Assembly (NCBI GenBank): GCA_945876095.1
Contig: CAMCMP010000001.1
Span: forward strand, 1-64,000
DNA length: 64,000 nucleotides
Source of the DNA: Chitinophaga pinensis
GTDB lineage: Bacteria; Bacteroidota; Bacteroidia; Chitinophagales; Chitinophagaceae
Reading direction: 5' to 3'
Position numbers and translations under genes: made by a program. How positions within the stretch are numbered: position 1 is the first letter of the stretch; every line of letters begins with the position of its first letter. The notes beneath the pieces are model-generated. The model saw only the letters and a program-made list of their open reading frames with translations. It did no database searches and had not been told where the DNA came from. Of this stretch, positions 16,108-25,056 are shown one piece after another.

Positions 16108-17139
16108 GTGATAAATAAAGTAGAACAGCTTTTTTCTGATAAAAAAGTGTGTTATTATTTTGATGCTGATTTTGCTTATTTGGAGCAGATTGTTTCAAAG
16201 GATAATACTATTCTTATCACTGATAAAAATGTATTTGCATCTCAATCTTCTAAATTCACGGGTTGGAAAACAATTGTCATCGAGCCAGGAGAGCAGTTCA
16301 AACAGCAGGCAGCAGTTGATTATATTTTTGATCAGTTAATTGCTTTTGAGGCTGACCGAAAAACTTTTATTGTAGGAGTGGGAGGTGGTGTTGTAACTGA
16401 CATAGCAGGATATGCAGCAAGTGTTTATATGAGGGGACTAAAATTTGCTTTTGTGCCCACTACAATTTTATCGATGGTAGATGCTTCTATAGGTGGTAAG
16501 AACGGTGTAGATGTGGGAGTTTATAAAAATCTGGTAGGCCTAATCAGGCAACCTGAATTTTTACTATTTGATTTCTCCCTTTTGCAATCTCTGCCACAAC
16601 AACATTGGGTGAACGGTTTTGCAGAGATAATTAAGCATGCTTGTATTAAAGACAATTTGCTTTTTGAATTACTTGAAAATGAAACATTGGAAAATTTCCA
16701 ATTGGATGAAAAAAAATTAAGTAATCTGGTAAAGAAAAATGTAGCTATAAAGACAGCGGTAGTTGTTCAAGATGAATTTGAGCAAGGAGATAGGAGGTTA
16801 CTTAATTTTGGACATACTATTGGGCATGCCATTGAAAATAATTATCAATTGCTTCATGGCCATGCTATTAGTATTGGAATGATGGCCGCTTGTTCTCTTT
16901 CAGTAACATTGAATCAATTTTCTATTTTGGATAAAGATAGAGTAGCTAGATTGATAGAAAAATATCAACTACCCATTCATCAAAAAACTGATTGGAAAAA
17001 AATCTGGGAAATATTAAAGATGGATAAGAAGAGGGCAGGAAAAGAAATGAATTTCGTACTTCTCAATAAAATCGGAGAGGCAATTGTTTACCCTATTCCT
17101 ATGGAGCAATTACAAGATTTAATTAATCAAAGTTTATAA
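16108..17139 (+). CDS. aroB: 3-dehydroquinate synthase AroB
   Basis: Converts DAHP to 3-dehydroquinate (EC 4.2.3.4), NAD- and metal-dependent. 343 residues from a GTG start. Motifs: FIVGVGGGVVTDIAGYAASVYMRG (NAD-binding Gly-rich loop), PTTILSMVDASIGGKNGVD, GFAEIIKHACI, and the metal ligands in LNFGHTIGHAIEN and LLHGHAISIGMM. It is slightly short compared with E. coli AroB but complete. It is followed by aroA after a single base, so the two are translationally coupled. Confidence 0.95.
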   Translation: MINKVEQLFSDKKVCYYFDADFAYLEQIVSKDNTILITDKNVFASQSSKFTGWKTIVIEPGEQFKQQAAVDYIFDQLIAFEADRKTFIVGVGGGVVTDIAGYAASVYMRGLKFAFVPTTILSMVDASIGGKNGVDVGVYKNLVGLIRQPEFLLFDFSLLQSLPQQHWVNGFAEIIKHACIKDNLLFELLENETLENFQLDEKKLSNLVKKNVAIKTAVVVQDEFEQGDRRLLNFGHTIGHAIENNYQLLHGHAISIGMMAACSLSVTLNQFSILDKDRVARLIEKYQLPIHQKTDWKKIWEILKMDKKRAGKEMNFVLLNKIGEAIVYPIPMEQLQDLINQSL

Positions 17140-17140
17140 G

Positions 17141-18406
17141 GTGATAGTAAAAATACAACCGGGTAAAATTTCAGGAAACATTCATGCACCTACTTCCAAA
17201 AGTTCTATGCAAAGGGCTTGTGCTGCTGCTTTGTTAAATGATGGAAAAACAATTATTGGAAATCCAGGAAGAAGTAATGATGATCTTGCTGCTTTGGGAG
17301 TTATTGACAATTTGGGGGCAAAAGTACTACAGCAACCAACCAATGAATTAGTTATTGAAAGTATTGGAGTAAAGCCCGTTTCTGGTGAAATGAATTGTGG
17401 TGAAAGTGGTCTTGGCATTCGTATGTTTGCACCAATTGCTGCATTGAGCGACCAAGAAATAATGATCAATGGAACAGGTAGTTTATTATCAAGACCGATG
17501 GATTTTTTTGATGAAATATTTCCAAAGCTCGGAATAGAAATTAAATCTAATAATGGGAGGCTTCCTATTAAAATAAAAGGACCCTTAAAGCCAGTTGATA
17601 TAACTATTGATGGGTCATTAAGTTCTCAGTTTTTAACTGGATTATTAATGGCATATGGTAAAGCGGCTACTCAACCAGTTACCATTACTGTAAATAACCT
17701 TAAGAGTAAGCCTTACATTGATCTTACCTTGCAGGTGATGCAAGAATTTGGATATTCAGTCATCAATCATCAATATGAGTCTTTTGAAATTCTTCCAGTA
17801 AATGCAGTAAGCCATCAACCAAAGAACTATCTTGTAGAAGGTGATTGGAGTGGTGCAGCTTTTTTGTTGGTTGCAGGTGCAATAGCAGGAGAGATTACCA
17901 TTAAAGGATTAAATGTATTTTCATCTCAGGCAGACAAGGCCATTTTAAGAGCTTTAACGATGTCGGAAGCAGTAATTTCAATCGCTGAAGATCAAATTGT
18001 AATCGGTCCTGGAAAATTAAAGGCTTTTCATTTTGACGCAACTGATTGTCCAGATTTATTTCCGCCTTTGGTTGCTTTAGCATCATTTTGTGACGGCACT
18101 ACCGTTATTGAAGGGGTTAGTAGATTGGCTCATAAGGAAAGCAATCGTGGGTTGACTCTTCAAGAAGAATTTGGAAAAATGGGGATAGATATAAAGCTTC
18201 AAGATGATTTAATGTTGGTGGAAGGTGGAAAAGGAATAAATGCTGCTACTGTCCACTCTCATCATGATCATCGAATTGCGATGGCCTGTGCTGTTGCTGC
18301 ATTAAGGGCAGATGGAGAAACTACTATTGAGGAGGCGGAGGCTATCAATAAAAGTTATCCCACTTTTTATTCGGATCTTAAAAAGTTAGGTGCTGTGGTT
18401 ATTTAA
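17141..18406 (+). CDS. aroA: 3-phosphoshikimate 1-carboxyvinyltransferase (EPSP synthase) AroA
   Basis: Transfers enolpyruvate from PEP to shikimate 3-phosphate. 421 residues with a GTG start one base after the aroB stop. N-terminal SGNIHAPTSKSSMQRACAAALL holds the substrate Lys/Ser. NCGESGLGIRMFAPIAAL corresponds to the usual GNAGTAMRPL motif and is clearly variant (CGESGLGIRM). SSQFLTGLLMAYG, DCPDLFPPLVALAS and HHDHRIAMACAVAAL follow. The replaced NAGTA-type motif is the glyphosate-contact region, so inhibitor sensitivity may differ from E. coli; that is inference. Confidence 0.94.
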   Translation: MIVKIQPGKISGNIHAPTSKSSMQRACAAALLNDGKTIIGNPGRSNDDLAALGVIDNLGAKVLQQPTNELVIESIGVKPVSGEMNCGESGLGIRMFAPIAALSDQEIMINGTGSLLSRPMDFFDEIFPKLGIEIKSNNGRLPIKIKGPLKPVDITIDGSLSSQFLTGLLMAYGKAATQPVTITVNNLKSKPYIDLTLQVMQEFGYSVINHQYESFEILPVNAVSHQPKNYLVEGDWSGAAFLLVAGAIAGEITIKGLNVFSSQADKAILRALTMSEAVISIAEDQIVIGPGKLKAFHFDATDCPDLFPPLVALASFCDGTTVIEGVSRLAHKESNRGLTLQEEFGKMGIDIKLQDDLMLVEGGKGINAATVHSHHDHRIAMACAVAALRADGETTIEEAEAINKSYPTFYSDLKKLGAVVI

Positions 18407-18484
18407 TTTTTAATATTATTTTTAAAGAAGGATAGTCCTTTTTAATATTTTTAACTTAAAATCCCCTCGTGGGATGTAATTACT

Positions 18485-19477
18485 ATGAATAGTTTTGGTA
18501 GAATTTTTAGAGTAAGCATTTTTGGTGAATCACATGGGGATTGTGTAGGTATCAATATTGATGGATGTCCAGCAGGTCTACCTTTAAGTCTAGATGATTT
18601 TTCTATAGACATTGACAGGAGAAAATCGGGTGCAAAGGGAACTACTCCTAGAAAGGAAGCGGACATTCCTAGAATAATGAATGGCGTTTTTAATGGCAAG
18701 ACTACTGGCGCGCCGATTACAATATTATTTGATAATACCAATACAAGAAGTGGAGATTATGAAAAGCAAAAGGCGGTACCTCGACCGGGGCATGCTGATT
18801 TTGTTGCTTCTAAAAAATTTGGTGGTTATGAAGATTTTAGAGGAGGGGGCCATTTCAGTGGAAGGTTAACTGTATGCTTAGTTGCAGCAGGTGTTATTGC
18901 TAAAAAACTTTTGCATAATATAAAGGTGGAAGCTAATATTCTTGAAATTGGCGGAGAGTTGGATCCTGAAAAGGGTTTACAAAATGCCATCGATTCAAAA
19001 GATACCATTGGCGGTATTGTTGAATGTAGGGTGAACGGTTTGCCGATTGGATTGGGGGAACCATTCTTTGATTCTGCTGAATCTTTAATCAGCCATGCAG
19101 TGTTTTCTATTCCTGCAGTTCGTGGTATAGAATTCGGAACTGGTTTTTCAGCAGCCAAAATGTTTGGTAGTGATCACAATGATTGGATTGAAAACATGGA
19201 TGGAAAAACTGCTTCTAATCATGCAGGAGGAGTAGTTGGTGGTATAACCAATGGTAATGAGCTTGTTTTTAGAATTGCAATTAAACCAACTTCTTCCACT
19301 CCAAAAATTCAGCAAACCATCAATTTAGAAACTGGTTTAGTAGAAGATTTTTCCGTTAAAGGAAGACATGATTTATGTATTGCATTGAGGGTTCCTGTGG
19401 TGTTGGAAGCAGTGACTGCATTCGTTTTGGCAGATTTGATATTATTAGAACAACAAGTTTCTAGAATAATTAAATAA
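18485..19477 (+). CDS. aroC: Chorismate synthase AroC
   Basis: Flavin-dependent conversion of EPSP to chorismate (EC 4.2.3.5), the last common step. 330 residues, somewhat shorter than the usual ~350-360. Signatures: GRIFRVSIFGESHGDCVGINIDGCPAG at the N-terminus, RPGHADFVASKKFGGYEDFRGGGHFSGRLT (flavin site), and the C-terminal GRHDLCIALRVPVVLEAVTAFVLAD containing the usual RHD motif. It is the last gene of the operon, 78 nt after aroA. No clear hairpin terminator follows in the next 200 nt. Confidence 0.95.
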   Translation: MNSFGRIFRVSIFGESHGDCVGINIDGCPAGLPLSLDDFSIDIDRRKSGAKGTTPRKEADIPRIMNGVFNGKTTGAPITILFDNTNTRSGDYEKQKAVPRPGHADFVASKKFGGYEDFRGGGHFSGRLTVCLVAAGVIAKKLLHNIKVEANILEIGGELDPEKGLQNAIDSKDTIGGIVECRVNGLPIGLGEPFFDSAESLISHAVFSIPAVRGIEFGTGFSAAKMFGSDHNDWIENMDGKTASNHAGGVVGGITNGNELVFRIAIKPTSSTPKIQQTINLETGLVEDFSVKGRHDLCIALRVPVVLEAVTAFVLADLILLEQQVSRIIK

Positions 19478-19677
19478 TTTTAAAAAACCTTCAATTGAAT
19501 TAGCATTAAAAATTATTGCTAGTCACAAATACTATTTTTTAGAACTTCAAAATTTATAAGACCGTTTTATTATTCAAAAATTTTAGTATATTTTTTTAGA
19601 TGCTTTTGTTTTAAATAGAAATCAGAATAGGGGGGAAGTGTTTTAATATTATTAAGAGTATGATTTAAACAAATTAG

Positions 19678-20121
19678 ATGAAAAAAATATTTTTAAAATA
19701 TTTCGGGCTGCTTAGACCAATTTATTGTATACTACTTACAATCACTTTTCTTTATTGCTCCAATTCAATTGCTCAAAAAAAAACTTCTATTTATAAGAAG
19801 AAGTTTAAGTCTGCTAAAATTAATACTAGATACGGGGTAGCTAGTTTTTATGCAGATAAATTTAATGGAAGAAAAACAGCAAGTGGTCAAATATTTAGTC
19901 AAGATAAGCTTACTTGTGCCTGCAATATTTTGCCTTTAGGTACTTTACTAAAGGTCACTAATTTATCAAATGGAAAATCTGTGAAAGTAGTTATAAATGA
20001 TAGGCTACATCCTAAAATGAACCGTCTAGTAGACCTCTCAAAGAGTGCAGCTAAAAAACTGGGTTTTATCTCTAATGGTCTTGTGAAAGTTAAAGTGGAG
20101 GTATTACCACCTAATAAATAG
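19678..20121 (+). CDS. RlpA-like septal ring / double-psi beta-barrel protein
   Basis: A 147-residue exported protein. An N-terminal hydrophobic segment (~12-32, IYCILLTITFLYCSNSIAQ) is a signal peptide; a Lys-rich linker precedes a double-psi beta-barrel at about 55-145. RlpA hallmarks are GVASFYADKFNGRKTASGQIF, LPLGTLLKVTNLSNGKSVKVVINDR and DLSKSAAKKLGF. Family members bind or cleave denuded peptidoglycan at the septum. There is no SPOR domain, unlike E. coli RlpA. The strand and spacing (200 nt after aroC) suggest an independent unit. Confidence 0.85.
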   Translation: MKKIFLKYFGLLRPIYCILLTITFLYCSNSIAQKKTSIYKKKFKSAKINTRYGVASFYADKFNGRKTASGQIFSQDKLTCACNILPLGTLLKVTNLSNGKSVKVVINDRLHPKMNRLVDLSKSAAKKLGFISNGLVKVKVEVLPPNK

Positions 20122-20244
20122 CGGTTGGAATTTTCTCATAGGATTTTGGTTTTTAATATCTTTTCAACTTTCATTTTTAATTAATTATTTCCTATTTCGA
20201 AAGGTAAGAATCTATCTCATTAACAATCTACTTACATTAATGGT

Positions 20245-20252
20245 TATTTTTG
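20245..20252 (+). promoter_or_regulatory. Candidate -7 element for hscA
   Basis: TATTTTTG matches TAnnTTTG, about 50 nt before the ATG at 20302. No -33 TTTG is clear. Confidence 0.35.
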
Positions 20253-20301
20253 TAATCTTTAAATAATTCATTTTTTAAATTTTAACAAGGGAATTGATTG
20301 T

Positions 20302-22158
20302 ATGGCAAAGATTGGAATCAATATCGCAACAGGTAGCTTACAAAAAGAGGAGATTATTGTAGGGATTGATTTGGGTACTACCAATAGTTTGGTATCTGTT
20401 ATACACCCTGATACAAAGCAACCTATTGCTTTAAAGGAACACAATAATGCTTCCTTGGTACCTTCTATCATTTACTTTGATGAATTTGGAAATATTACTG
20501 TTGGCGAGCCAGCAAAAGATAAATTAATATCAGCTCCTCAAAATACTATTTTTTCTGCAAAGCGATTGATTGGTAAATCTTTTAATGATATAAAAGAAAA
20601 CGCTTCCTTTTTTTCATACAAAGTGATTGATGATAATAAAGAAGGATTAGTAAAAGTTCAGGTGGGAGATAAATTTTATTCTCCTGTAGAATTGTCATCA
20701 TTTATTTTGAAGGAATTAAAACAAAGGGCAGAACATATTTTAAAAACTCCTGTTAATAAAGCAGTCATTACTGTCCCTGCCTATTTCAATGATGCACAGC
20801 GGCAAGCAACTAGAGATGCAGGTAAATTGGCAGGTTTAGATGTTTTGCGAATTATCAATGAACCTACCGCAGCTAGTTTAGCCTATGGTCTTGGGTTAAA
20901 TAAAACTGTTGATAAAACAATTGCTGTTTACGATCTAGGGGGTGGTACATTTGATGTTTCTATTTTAAAAATTAGCAATGGAATATTTGAAGTGCTTGCA
21001 ACCAATGGAGATACTTATTTAGGTGGCGATGACATGGATAATTTGATTGTGAAGTATTGGTTAAATCAGTCGGCAATTAGCGAAGATGAACTTAAAATGA
21101 ATCAACAATTTGCCCAGGCTATTCGATTGAAGGCACAAGCTGCTAAAATAAAATTGTCTGAAACAGATATTTTCGAAGAGGAATTGAATGGAGATAAACT
21201 CATTATCACTCGGTCAATTTTTGAAGAACTTATCGAACCATTGGTTACTAAAACAATCAATTCTTGTAGGGCAGCTTTAAAAGATGCTTCTTTGAAGGCG
21301 AGTGATGTTGAAGTGATAGTGATGGTTGGTGGGTCAACTAGAGTACCGTTAGTAAAAGAGCGGGTAAGTCAATTTTTTGGAAGGCAAGTAAATGATTCAG
21401 TTAATCCGGATGAGATAGTAGCCTTGGGTGCAGCTATTCAGGCTGATATTTTGGCAGGAAATAATAAAGAATTATTACTCTTGGATGTAACACCTCTTTC
21501 TTTAGGGATAGAAACAATGGGTGGATTAATGGATGTATTAATTCCTAGAAATTCTAAAATTCCTCATTCTATTTCTCGACAATATACTACTTATAAAGAT
21601 GGTCAAGGAGGTATTAAAATATCTGTGTTTCAAGGTGAGCGGGATATGGTGAATGACAATCGAAAACTCGCTGAATTTAATTTAACGGGAATACCTGGTA
21701 TGCCTGCAGGATTGCCAAAAGTGGAAGTAAGTTTTTTACTCAATGCGGATGGAATATTAGTTGTAAAAGCAAAAGAGTTGCGTAGCGGAGTAGCTCAAAG
21801 TATTGAGGTAAGATCTCAGTTAGATTTAACAGATGATACTTTAGAAAAAATGTTGTTAGATTCCATTACCCATGCAAAAGAAGATATTGCAACAAGAGCT
21901 TTAGTAGAAGCTAGAACAGAGGGAGAGCAATTACTATCCACTACTGAAAAATTCATTCAAAAAAATGCATCCCTTTTATCATCAGATGAGCTAGTACTTA
22001 CCGCCTCTGCAATGCAAGCGTTGCAACTTGCCCTAACTATGAACGATAAAGATTTGATTCATACTAAAATCGAGGAATTAAATGAATTATCGAGGCCCTA
22101 TGCTGAGCGGGTTATGGATATGGCAGTTAGTAATGCTATGAAAGGAAAAGTAATTTAA
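20302..22158 (+). CDS. hscA: Fe-S cluster assembly chaperone HscA (DnaK family)
   Basis: Hsp70-type ATPase of 618 residues. The N-terminal extension [17 protein letters not shown] ahead of [16 protein letters not shown] is typical of Bacteroidota HscA rather than DnaK. Further Hsp70 motifs: [71 protein letters not shown]. The substrate-binding domain starts near 395 ([17 protein letters not shown]). The short C-terminus lacks the disordered DnaK tail. HscA normally helps transfer clusters from IscU; no isc genes are adjacent, so the role rests on family resemblance. Confidence 0.88.
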   Translation: MAKIGINIATGSLQKEEIIVGIDLGTTNSLVSVIHPDTKQPIALKEHNNASLVPSIIYFDEFGNITVGEPAKDKLISAPQNTIFSAKRLIGKSFNDIKENASFFSYKVIDDNKEGLVKVQVGDKFYSPVELSSFILKELKQRAEHILKTPVNKAVITVPAYFNDAQRQATRDAGKLAGLDVLRIINEPTAASLAYGLGLNKTVDKTIAVYDLGGGTFDVSILKISNGIFEVLATNGDTYLGGDDMDNLIVKYWLNQSAISEDELKMNQQFAQAIRLKAQAAKIKLSETDIFEEELNGDKLIITRSIFEELIEPLVTKTINSCRAALKDASLKASDVEVIVMVGGSTRVPLVKERVSQFFGRQVNDSVNPDEIVALGAAIQADILAGNNKELLLLDVTPLSLGIETMGGLMDVLIPRNSKIPHSISRQYTTYKDGQGGIKISVFQGERDMVNDNRKLAEFNLTGIPGMPAGLPKVEVSFLLNADGILVVKAKELRSGVAQSIEVRSQLDLTDDTLEKMLLDSITHAKEDIATRALVEARTEGEQLLSTTEKFIQKNASLLSSDELVLTASAMQALQLALTMNDKDLIHTKIEELNELSRPYAERVMDMAVSNAMKGKVI

Positions 22159-22217
22159 AGGCTTTTTTAGTTTAAAAGCTTTGTGAATGGAAAAGAATGA
22201 ATGTAATTATGAAATAA

Positions 22218-22808
22218 CTATTTTTTCAATTCCATAATCCGGTTAATATATTTCCCAATTAGATCAAATTCTATATTTACTTCGTCACCAATTATTAGGT
22301 GTTGCATATTGGTATGCTCGAAAGTATAAGGAATGATAGCTACTCGCAAGGATTGATTGGTAACATCAAAAAGGGTAAGGCTGATACCATTGATTGTGAT
22401 AGAGCCCTTTTCAATTATCAAGGAACCAAATTGGGGGTCAAATTCAAAGGTATATTCCCAACTGCCCTGTTTTTCTATTATTTCTAAACAGGTGGCGACT
22501 GAATCTACATGGCCTTGTACAAGGTGACCATCTAATCTTCCGTTCATCGGCAGGCATCTTTCCAAGTTGATGGCAGAATTTTTTTTCCATTGTTTTAGAT
22601 TCGTCTTATTGAGGGTTTCTTGAATAGCTGTAACCTTATGTTTTCCTTCCAAGATCTCTTCTACAGTAAGGCAAACCCCATTGTGGGCAACACTTTGGTC
22701 AATACTAAGTTCATCTGAAATGGGTGACTTGACCCAATAACTGATATTATTTTCGGAGGAAATGATATCAGTTATTATACCTATTTTTTCTACGATTCCT
22801 GTAAACAT
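22218..22808 (-). CDS. ribE: Riboflavin synthase, alpha subunit
   Basis: Dismutates two 6,7-dimethyl-8-ribityllumazine molecules to riboflavin (EC 2.5.1.9). 196 residues with two lumazine-binding repeats. Repeat 1 starts MFTGIVEKIGIITDI and contains SVAHNGVCLTVEEI. Repeat 2 starts GHLVQGHVDSVATCLEI and contains GSITINGISLTLFDV. The MFTGIVE start and the two NG(V/I)(C/S)LT motifs are diagnostic. The gene is divergent from rpsU, with about 97 nt between the starts. No FMN riboswitch is recognisable in that spacer. Confidence 0.95.
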   Translation of the reverse strand: MFTGIVEKIGIITDIISSENNISYWVKSPISDELSIDQSVAHNGVCLTVEEILEGKHKVTAIQETLNKTNLKQWKKNSAINLERCLPMNGRLDGHLVQGHVDSVATCLEIIEKQGSWEYTFEFDPQFGSLIIEKGSITINGISLTLFDVTNQSLRVAIIPYTFEHTNMQHLIIGDEVNIEFDLIGKYINRIMELKK

Positions 22809-22839
22809 TCCACAAATTTACTTTTTTTATTATTTGGAT

Positions 22840-22869
22840 TTTGAAATTTAAATATTTACACTATATTTG
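22840..22869 (+). promoter_or_regulatory. rpsU promoter (-33 TTTG, -7 TATATTTG)
   Basis: TTTG at 22840-22843 and TATATTTG at 22862-22869, with an 18-bp spacer, about 36 nt before the rpsU ATG. Confidence 0.6.
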
Positions 22870-22890
22870 CACTTCTAAAAAAAACTACCA

Positions 22891-22898
22891 AAGGAGGT
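22891..22898 (+). promoter_or_regulatory. Exceptionally strong Shine-Dalgarno sequence of rpsU
   Basis: aaggaggt, 7 nt before the ATG at 22906, is a full anti-SD match. The other genes I inspected here lack such a site. In Bacteroidota the 16S anti-SD end is sequestered on the ribosome by bS21 with bS18 and bS6, so a strong SD on rpsU fits autoregulation by bS21 supply. Confidence 0.85.
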
Positions 22899-22905
22899 AT
22901 ATCAA

Positions 22906-23103
22906 ATGTTAATAATAGATTCTAAAGATTGCGAAAACATAGACAAGGCGTTAAAAAAGTATAAGAAGAAATTCGAAAAAAGCCGTGTTTTACTACAGTT
23001 AAGAGAAAGACAGGCTTTCATCAAGCCTTCTATCAGACGTCGTACTGAGGTGTTGAAAGCGGTTTATAAGCAGAACATTGCGAGTGGTAAAATAGACCTA
23101 TAG
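22906..23103 (+). CDS. rpsU: 30S ribosomal protein bS21
   Basis: A small, basic 65-residue protein of the small ribosomal subunit. MLIIDSKDCENIDKALKKYKKKFEKSRVLLQLRERQAFIKPSIRRRTEVLKAV follows the bS21 pattern (KALKRYKKKF...RERQ.F.KPS..RR), with an extended C-terminus (QNIASGKIDL) as in other Bacteroidota. In this phylum bS21 helps hide the anti-SD tail of 16S rRNA. It has its own promoter, a strong SD and a terminator, so it is a single-gene unit. Confidence 0.95.
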   Translation: MLIIDSKDCENIDKALKKYKKKFEKSRVLLQLRERQAFIKPSIRRRTEVLKAVYKQNIASGKIDL

Positions 23104-23128
23104 TCTATCGATACATTAATAATATTTT

Positions 23129-23165
23129 AAACTGATATCCAGTAACTTTGGATATCAGTTTTTTT
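23129..23165 (+). terminator. Rho-independent terminator of rpsU
   Basis: Stem aactgatatcca / tggatatcagtt (12 bp) with loop gtaactt, then a run of T's. The next gene's ATG (23166) starts immediately after the T-run. Confidence 0.88.
23143..23150 (+). promoter_or_regulatory. -7-like element inside the rpsU terminator loop
   Basis: TAACTTTG matches TAnnTTTG and overlaps the loop and the start of the right arm of the terminator. If used, transcription of the recombinase gene starts around 23156, giving a leader of about 10 nt. No -33 TTTG is evident. Confidence 0.4.
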
Positions 23166-24068
23166 ATGCCCCTAACTAATCAATCACTCATAAAGACCTT
23201 TATCGATTATCTTACCTTTCAAAAGAGGTATTCCCCCCATACCATTGTTTCTTATGAGAATGATCTTAGTGGATTTTTTGATTTTATAGAATTGCAATTT
23301 GGTAGTACCAAAATCGAAGAGATCAATGCTTCTTTTGTTAGAAGTTGGTTAGCTAGCATGAAAGAATCTGGCATGGAATCTAAATCACTCAATCGAAAAA
23401 TATCATCTCTTAAATCCTTTTTTAAATACCAATTAAAGCAGGGGATTGTATTGACTAGTCCCATGGTGACAATTATATCTCCAAAGGTAAAAAAGCGTTT
23501 ACCACAATTTGTTGATGAAAAAGACATTCATACCTTATTTTCTTATGTAGAGTTTCCAGACAACTGGGAAGGTAAAACGCATCGGCTGTTGTTACAGCTT
23601 TTTTACAATACCGGTATGCGCCAAGCTGAATTGGTAAACCTTACCGAGTCTCAAATTGATAAAAGCAATGGAAATATAAAAGTATTAGGAAAGGGTAACA
23701 AAGAGAGGATTTTACCAGTGAGTAAGGATCTTATGTTATTGATTGGAGATTATATAGATGGTAAAAGAATCAATTTTGAGCAATACGATAAAGAGCTTTT
23801 ATTAGTTAATGCAAAGGGGAAGCGATTGTATCCAAAGTATGTATATAATGTGGTAAGGCAATACTTAAGTTCTGTTACCACAATAGATAAAAAGAGTCCA
23901 CATGTTTTACGTCATTCATTTGCAACCCATTTGATGAATAATGGGGCAGATTTAAATGCAGTCAAGGAATTGTTGGGCCATAGTAGTCTTGCTGCTACTC
24001 AAATCTATACGCATAATACGATCGAAAAATTAAAAGATGTTTATAAGAAAGCCCACCCAAAGGCTTGA
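23166..24068 (+). CDS. Tyrosine recombinase of the XerC/XerD type
   Basis: Site-specific tyrosine recombinase of 300 residues. An N-terminal SAM-like core-binding domain (~5-90, IKTFIDYLTFQKRYSPHTIVSYENDL) precedes the catalytic domain. The catalytic residues are visible: Arg in YNTGMRQAELVNL, Lys in KVLGKGNKERILP, His/Arg in HVLRHSFATHLMNNGADLNAV, His in LLGHSSLAATQIYTH, and the Tyr nucleophile in that last motif. I chose ATG 23166 (MPLTNQSL); a TTG at 23148 lies inside the rpsU terminator. The size and position among housekeeping genes point to chromosome dimer resolution rather than an integrase. XerC and XerD cannot be told apart by eye. Confidence 0.88.
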   Translation: MPLTNQSLIKTFIDYLTFQKRYSPHTIVSYENDLSGFFDFIELQFGSTKIEEINASFVRSWLASMKESGMESKSLNRKISSLKSFFKYQLKQGIVLTSPMVTIISPKVKKRLPQFVDEKDIHTLFSYVEFPDNWEGKTHRLLLQLFYNTGMRQAELVNLTESQIDKSNGNIKVLGKGNKERILPVSKDLMLLIGDYIDGKRINFEQYDKELLLVNAKGKRLYPKYVYNVVRQYLSSVTTIDKKSPHVLRHSFATHLMNNGADLNAVKELLGHSSLAATQIYTHNTIEKLKDVYKKAHPKA

Positions 24069-24252
24069 TAAATATGGCTGATTGAAGGCTTAAAGTTTTG
24101 TGAATTCTATAAATGTTCTTTTGTAATTTAGGTTTAAATGAATTAACTTGTAAGGGAGATAGATGTTTATTAAAAAGATAAAATTATTCGCCTATGAGTT
24201 CATTAGATTAGCTGTTTTCACTTAATTGTTAACTTTTAAAAATCAGATTGTT

Positions 24253-24552
24253 ATGAACGTAAACATTCAGACAGTGCATTTTGAAGCAGATTCAAAGCTT
24301 TTAGCCTACGTAGAAAAGAAAATTGCTAAACTTCAGCAATTCCATGAAAGGATTACCAATGTAGATGTGTATTTAAAATTAGATAATGTGGTACATAATA
24401 TCAAGGATAAGGTAGCTGAAATAAGTGTACATCTACCAAAATGTGATATTTTTGTCAAGCATTCTTCCAAATCATTTGAGGCAAGTTTTGATGAGGCATT
24501 AGACGCGGTCATCCTTAAAATTAAGCGAAAAAAGGAAATGCTCGCTGCATAA
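24253..24552 (+). CDS. hpf: Ribosome hibernation-promoting factor (HPF/RaiA family)
   Basis: A 99-residue short-form HPF/YfiA protein. MNVNIQTVHFEADSKLLAYVEKKIAKLQQFHERITNVDVYLKLD followed by KVAEISVHLPKCDIFVKHSSKSFEASFDEALDAVILKIKRKKE matches the S30AE fold (beta-alpha-beta-beta-beta-alpha). It binds the 30S decoding centre in stationary phase. I chose ATG 24253; an upstream in-frame TTG at 24226 adds nine residues without family support. Its place just before the tRNA-tuf cluster, after xer, is common in Bacteroidota. It has its own terminator. Confidence 0.9.
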   Translation: MNVNIQTVHFEADSKLLAYVEKKIAKLQQFHERITNVDVYLKLDNVVHNIKDKVAEISVHLPKCDIFVKHSSKSFEASFDEALDAVILKIKRKKEMLAA

Positions 24553-24576
24553 ATAAATGCTTCCTAAAATTAGACT

Positions 24577-24613
24577 GCCCCCTAGAAGTTAGCCACTTAT
24601 CGGGGGCTTTTTT
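24577..24613 (+). terminator. Terminator downstream of hpf
   Basis: Stem gccccc / gggggc with a loop of about 19 nt, followed by a TTTTTT run. Confidence 0.75.
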
Positions 24614-24697
24614 ATTCATTTAAGGGGTGGGGGCCTGTTATTTTTTAATTTTTTTTAAAAAATCTATTTCAAAATTTTAGATTTAATCAAATATACC

Positions 24698-24705
24698 TAC
24701 CTTTG
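24698..24705 (+). promoter_or_regulatory. -7 element of the tRNA-tuf operon
   Basis: TACCTTTG, followed by CC, about 61 nt before tRNA-Thr. TTTTAG around 24675-24680 is a weak -33. It shares the extended form TACCTTTGCC with the rplK and rpoB promoters. Confidence 0.6.
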
Positions 24706-24766
24706 CCATCCAAAAAATAAGGATGCCTGCTGGCTACTAGTTTTACGCGGATAGTTCTTAATATAA

Positions 24767-24839
24767 GCCGAAGTAGCTCAGTTGGTAGAGCAGCTGATTT
24801 GTAATCAGCAGGTCGGGGGTTCGACTCCCTTCTTCGGCT
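24767..24839 (+). tRNA. tRNA-Thr (anticodon TGT)
   Basis: Acceptor arms gccgaag / cttcggc pair fully; discriminator T at 24839. D-arm gctcagttggtagagc; anticodon stem gctga / tcagc with loop tttgtaa, anticodon TGT at 24800-24802. T-arm gggggttcgactccc. No encoded CCA. Confidence 0.97.
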
Positions 24840-24882
24840 CTAAATTTTTGAAATGAATTTTATGATTTGTTTCAGATATTTT

Positions 24883-24965
<83 letters not shown>

Positions 24966-25056
24966 CAAATTCTTTTCTAATTTGTGTTTGCAAATTCGAA
25001 AAGAAAAGTTCTTTTAAATATTGAATAACATTATCGGCCAATGGCTGATTTTGCAA

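Noticed and set aside
22809..22905. Possible FMN riboswitch between ribE and rpsU
   Set aside because: The spacer is only 97 nt and lacks the conserved RFN-element sequences; promoter motifs explain it.
23148..23150. TTG as the start of the Xer recombinase
   Set aside because: It lies inside the rpsU terminator hairpin; ATG 23166 fits the family N-terminus.
23166..24068. Xer-type recombinase as evidence of an integrated element
   Set aside because: It is flanked by rpsU and hpf, with no attachment-site repeats or phage genes; the tRNA genes nearby are intact parts of the tuf operon.
24226..24228. TTG as the start of hpf
   Set aside because: It adds nine residues not seen in the family; ATG 24253 gives the normal MNVNIQTVHF start.
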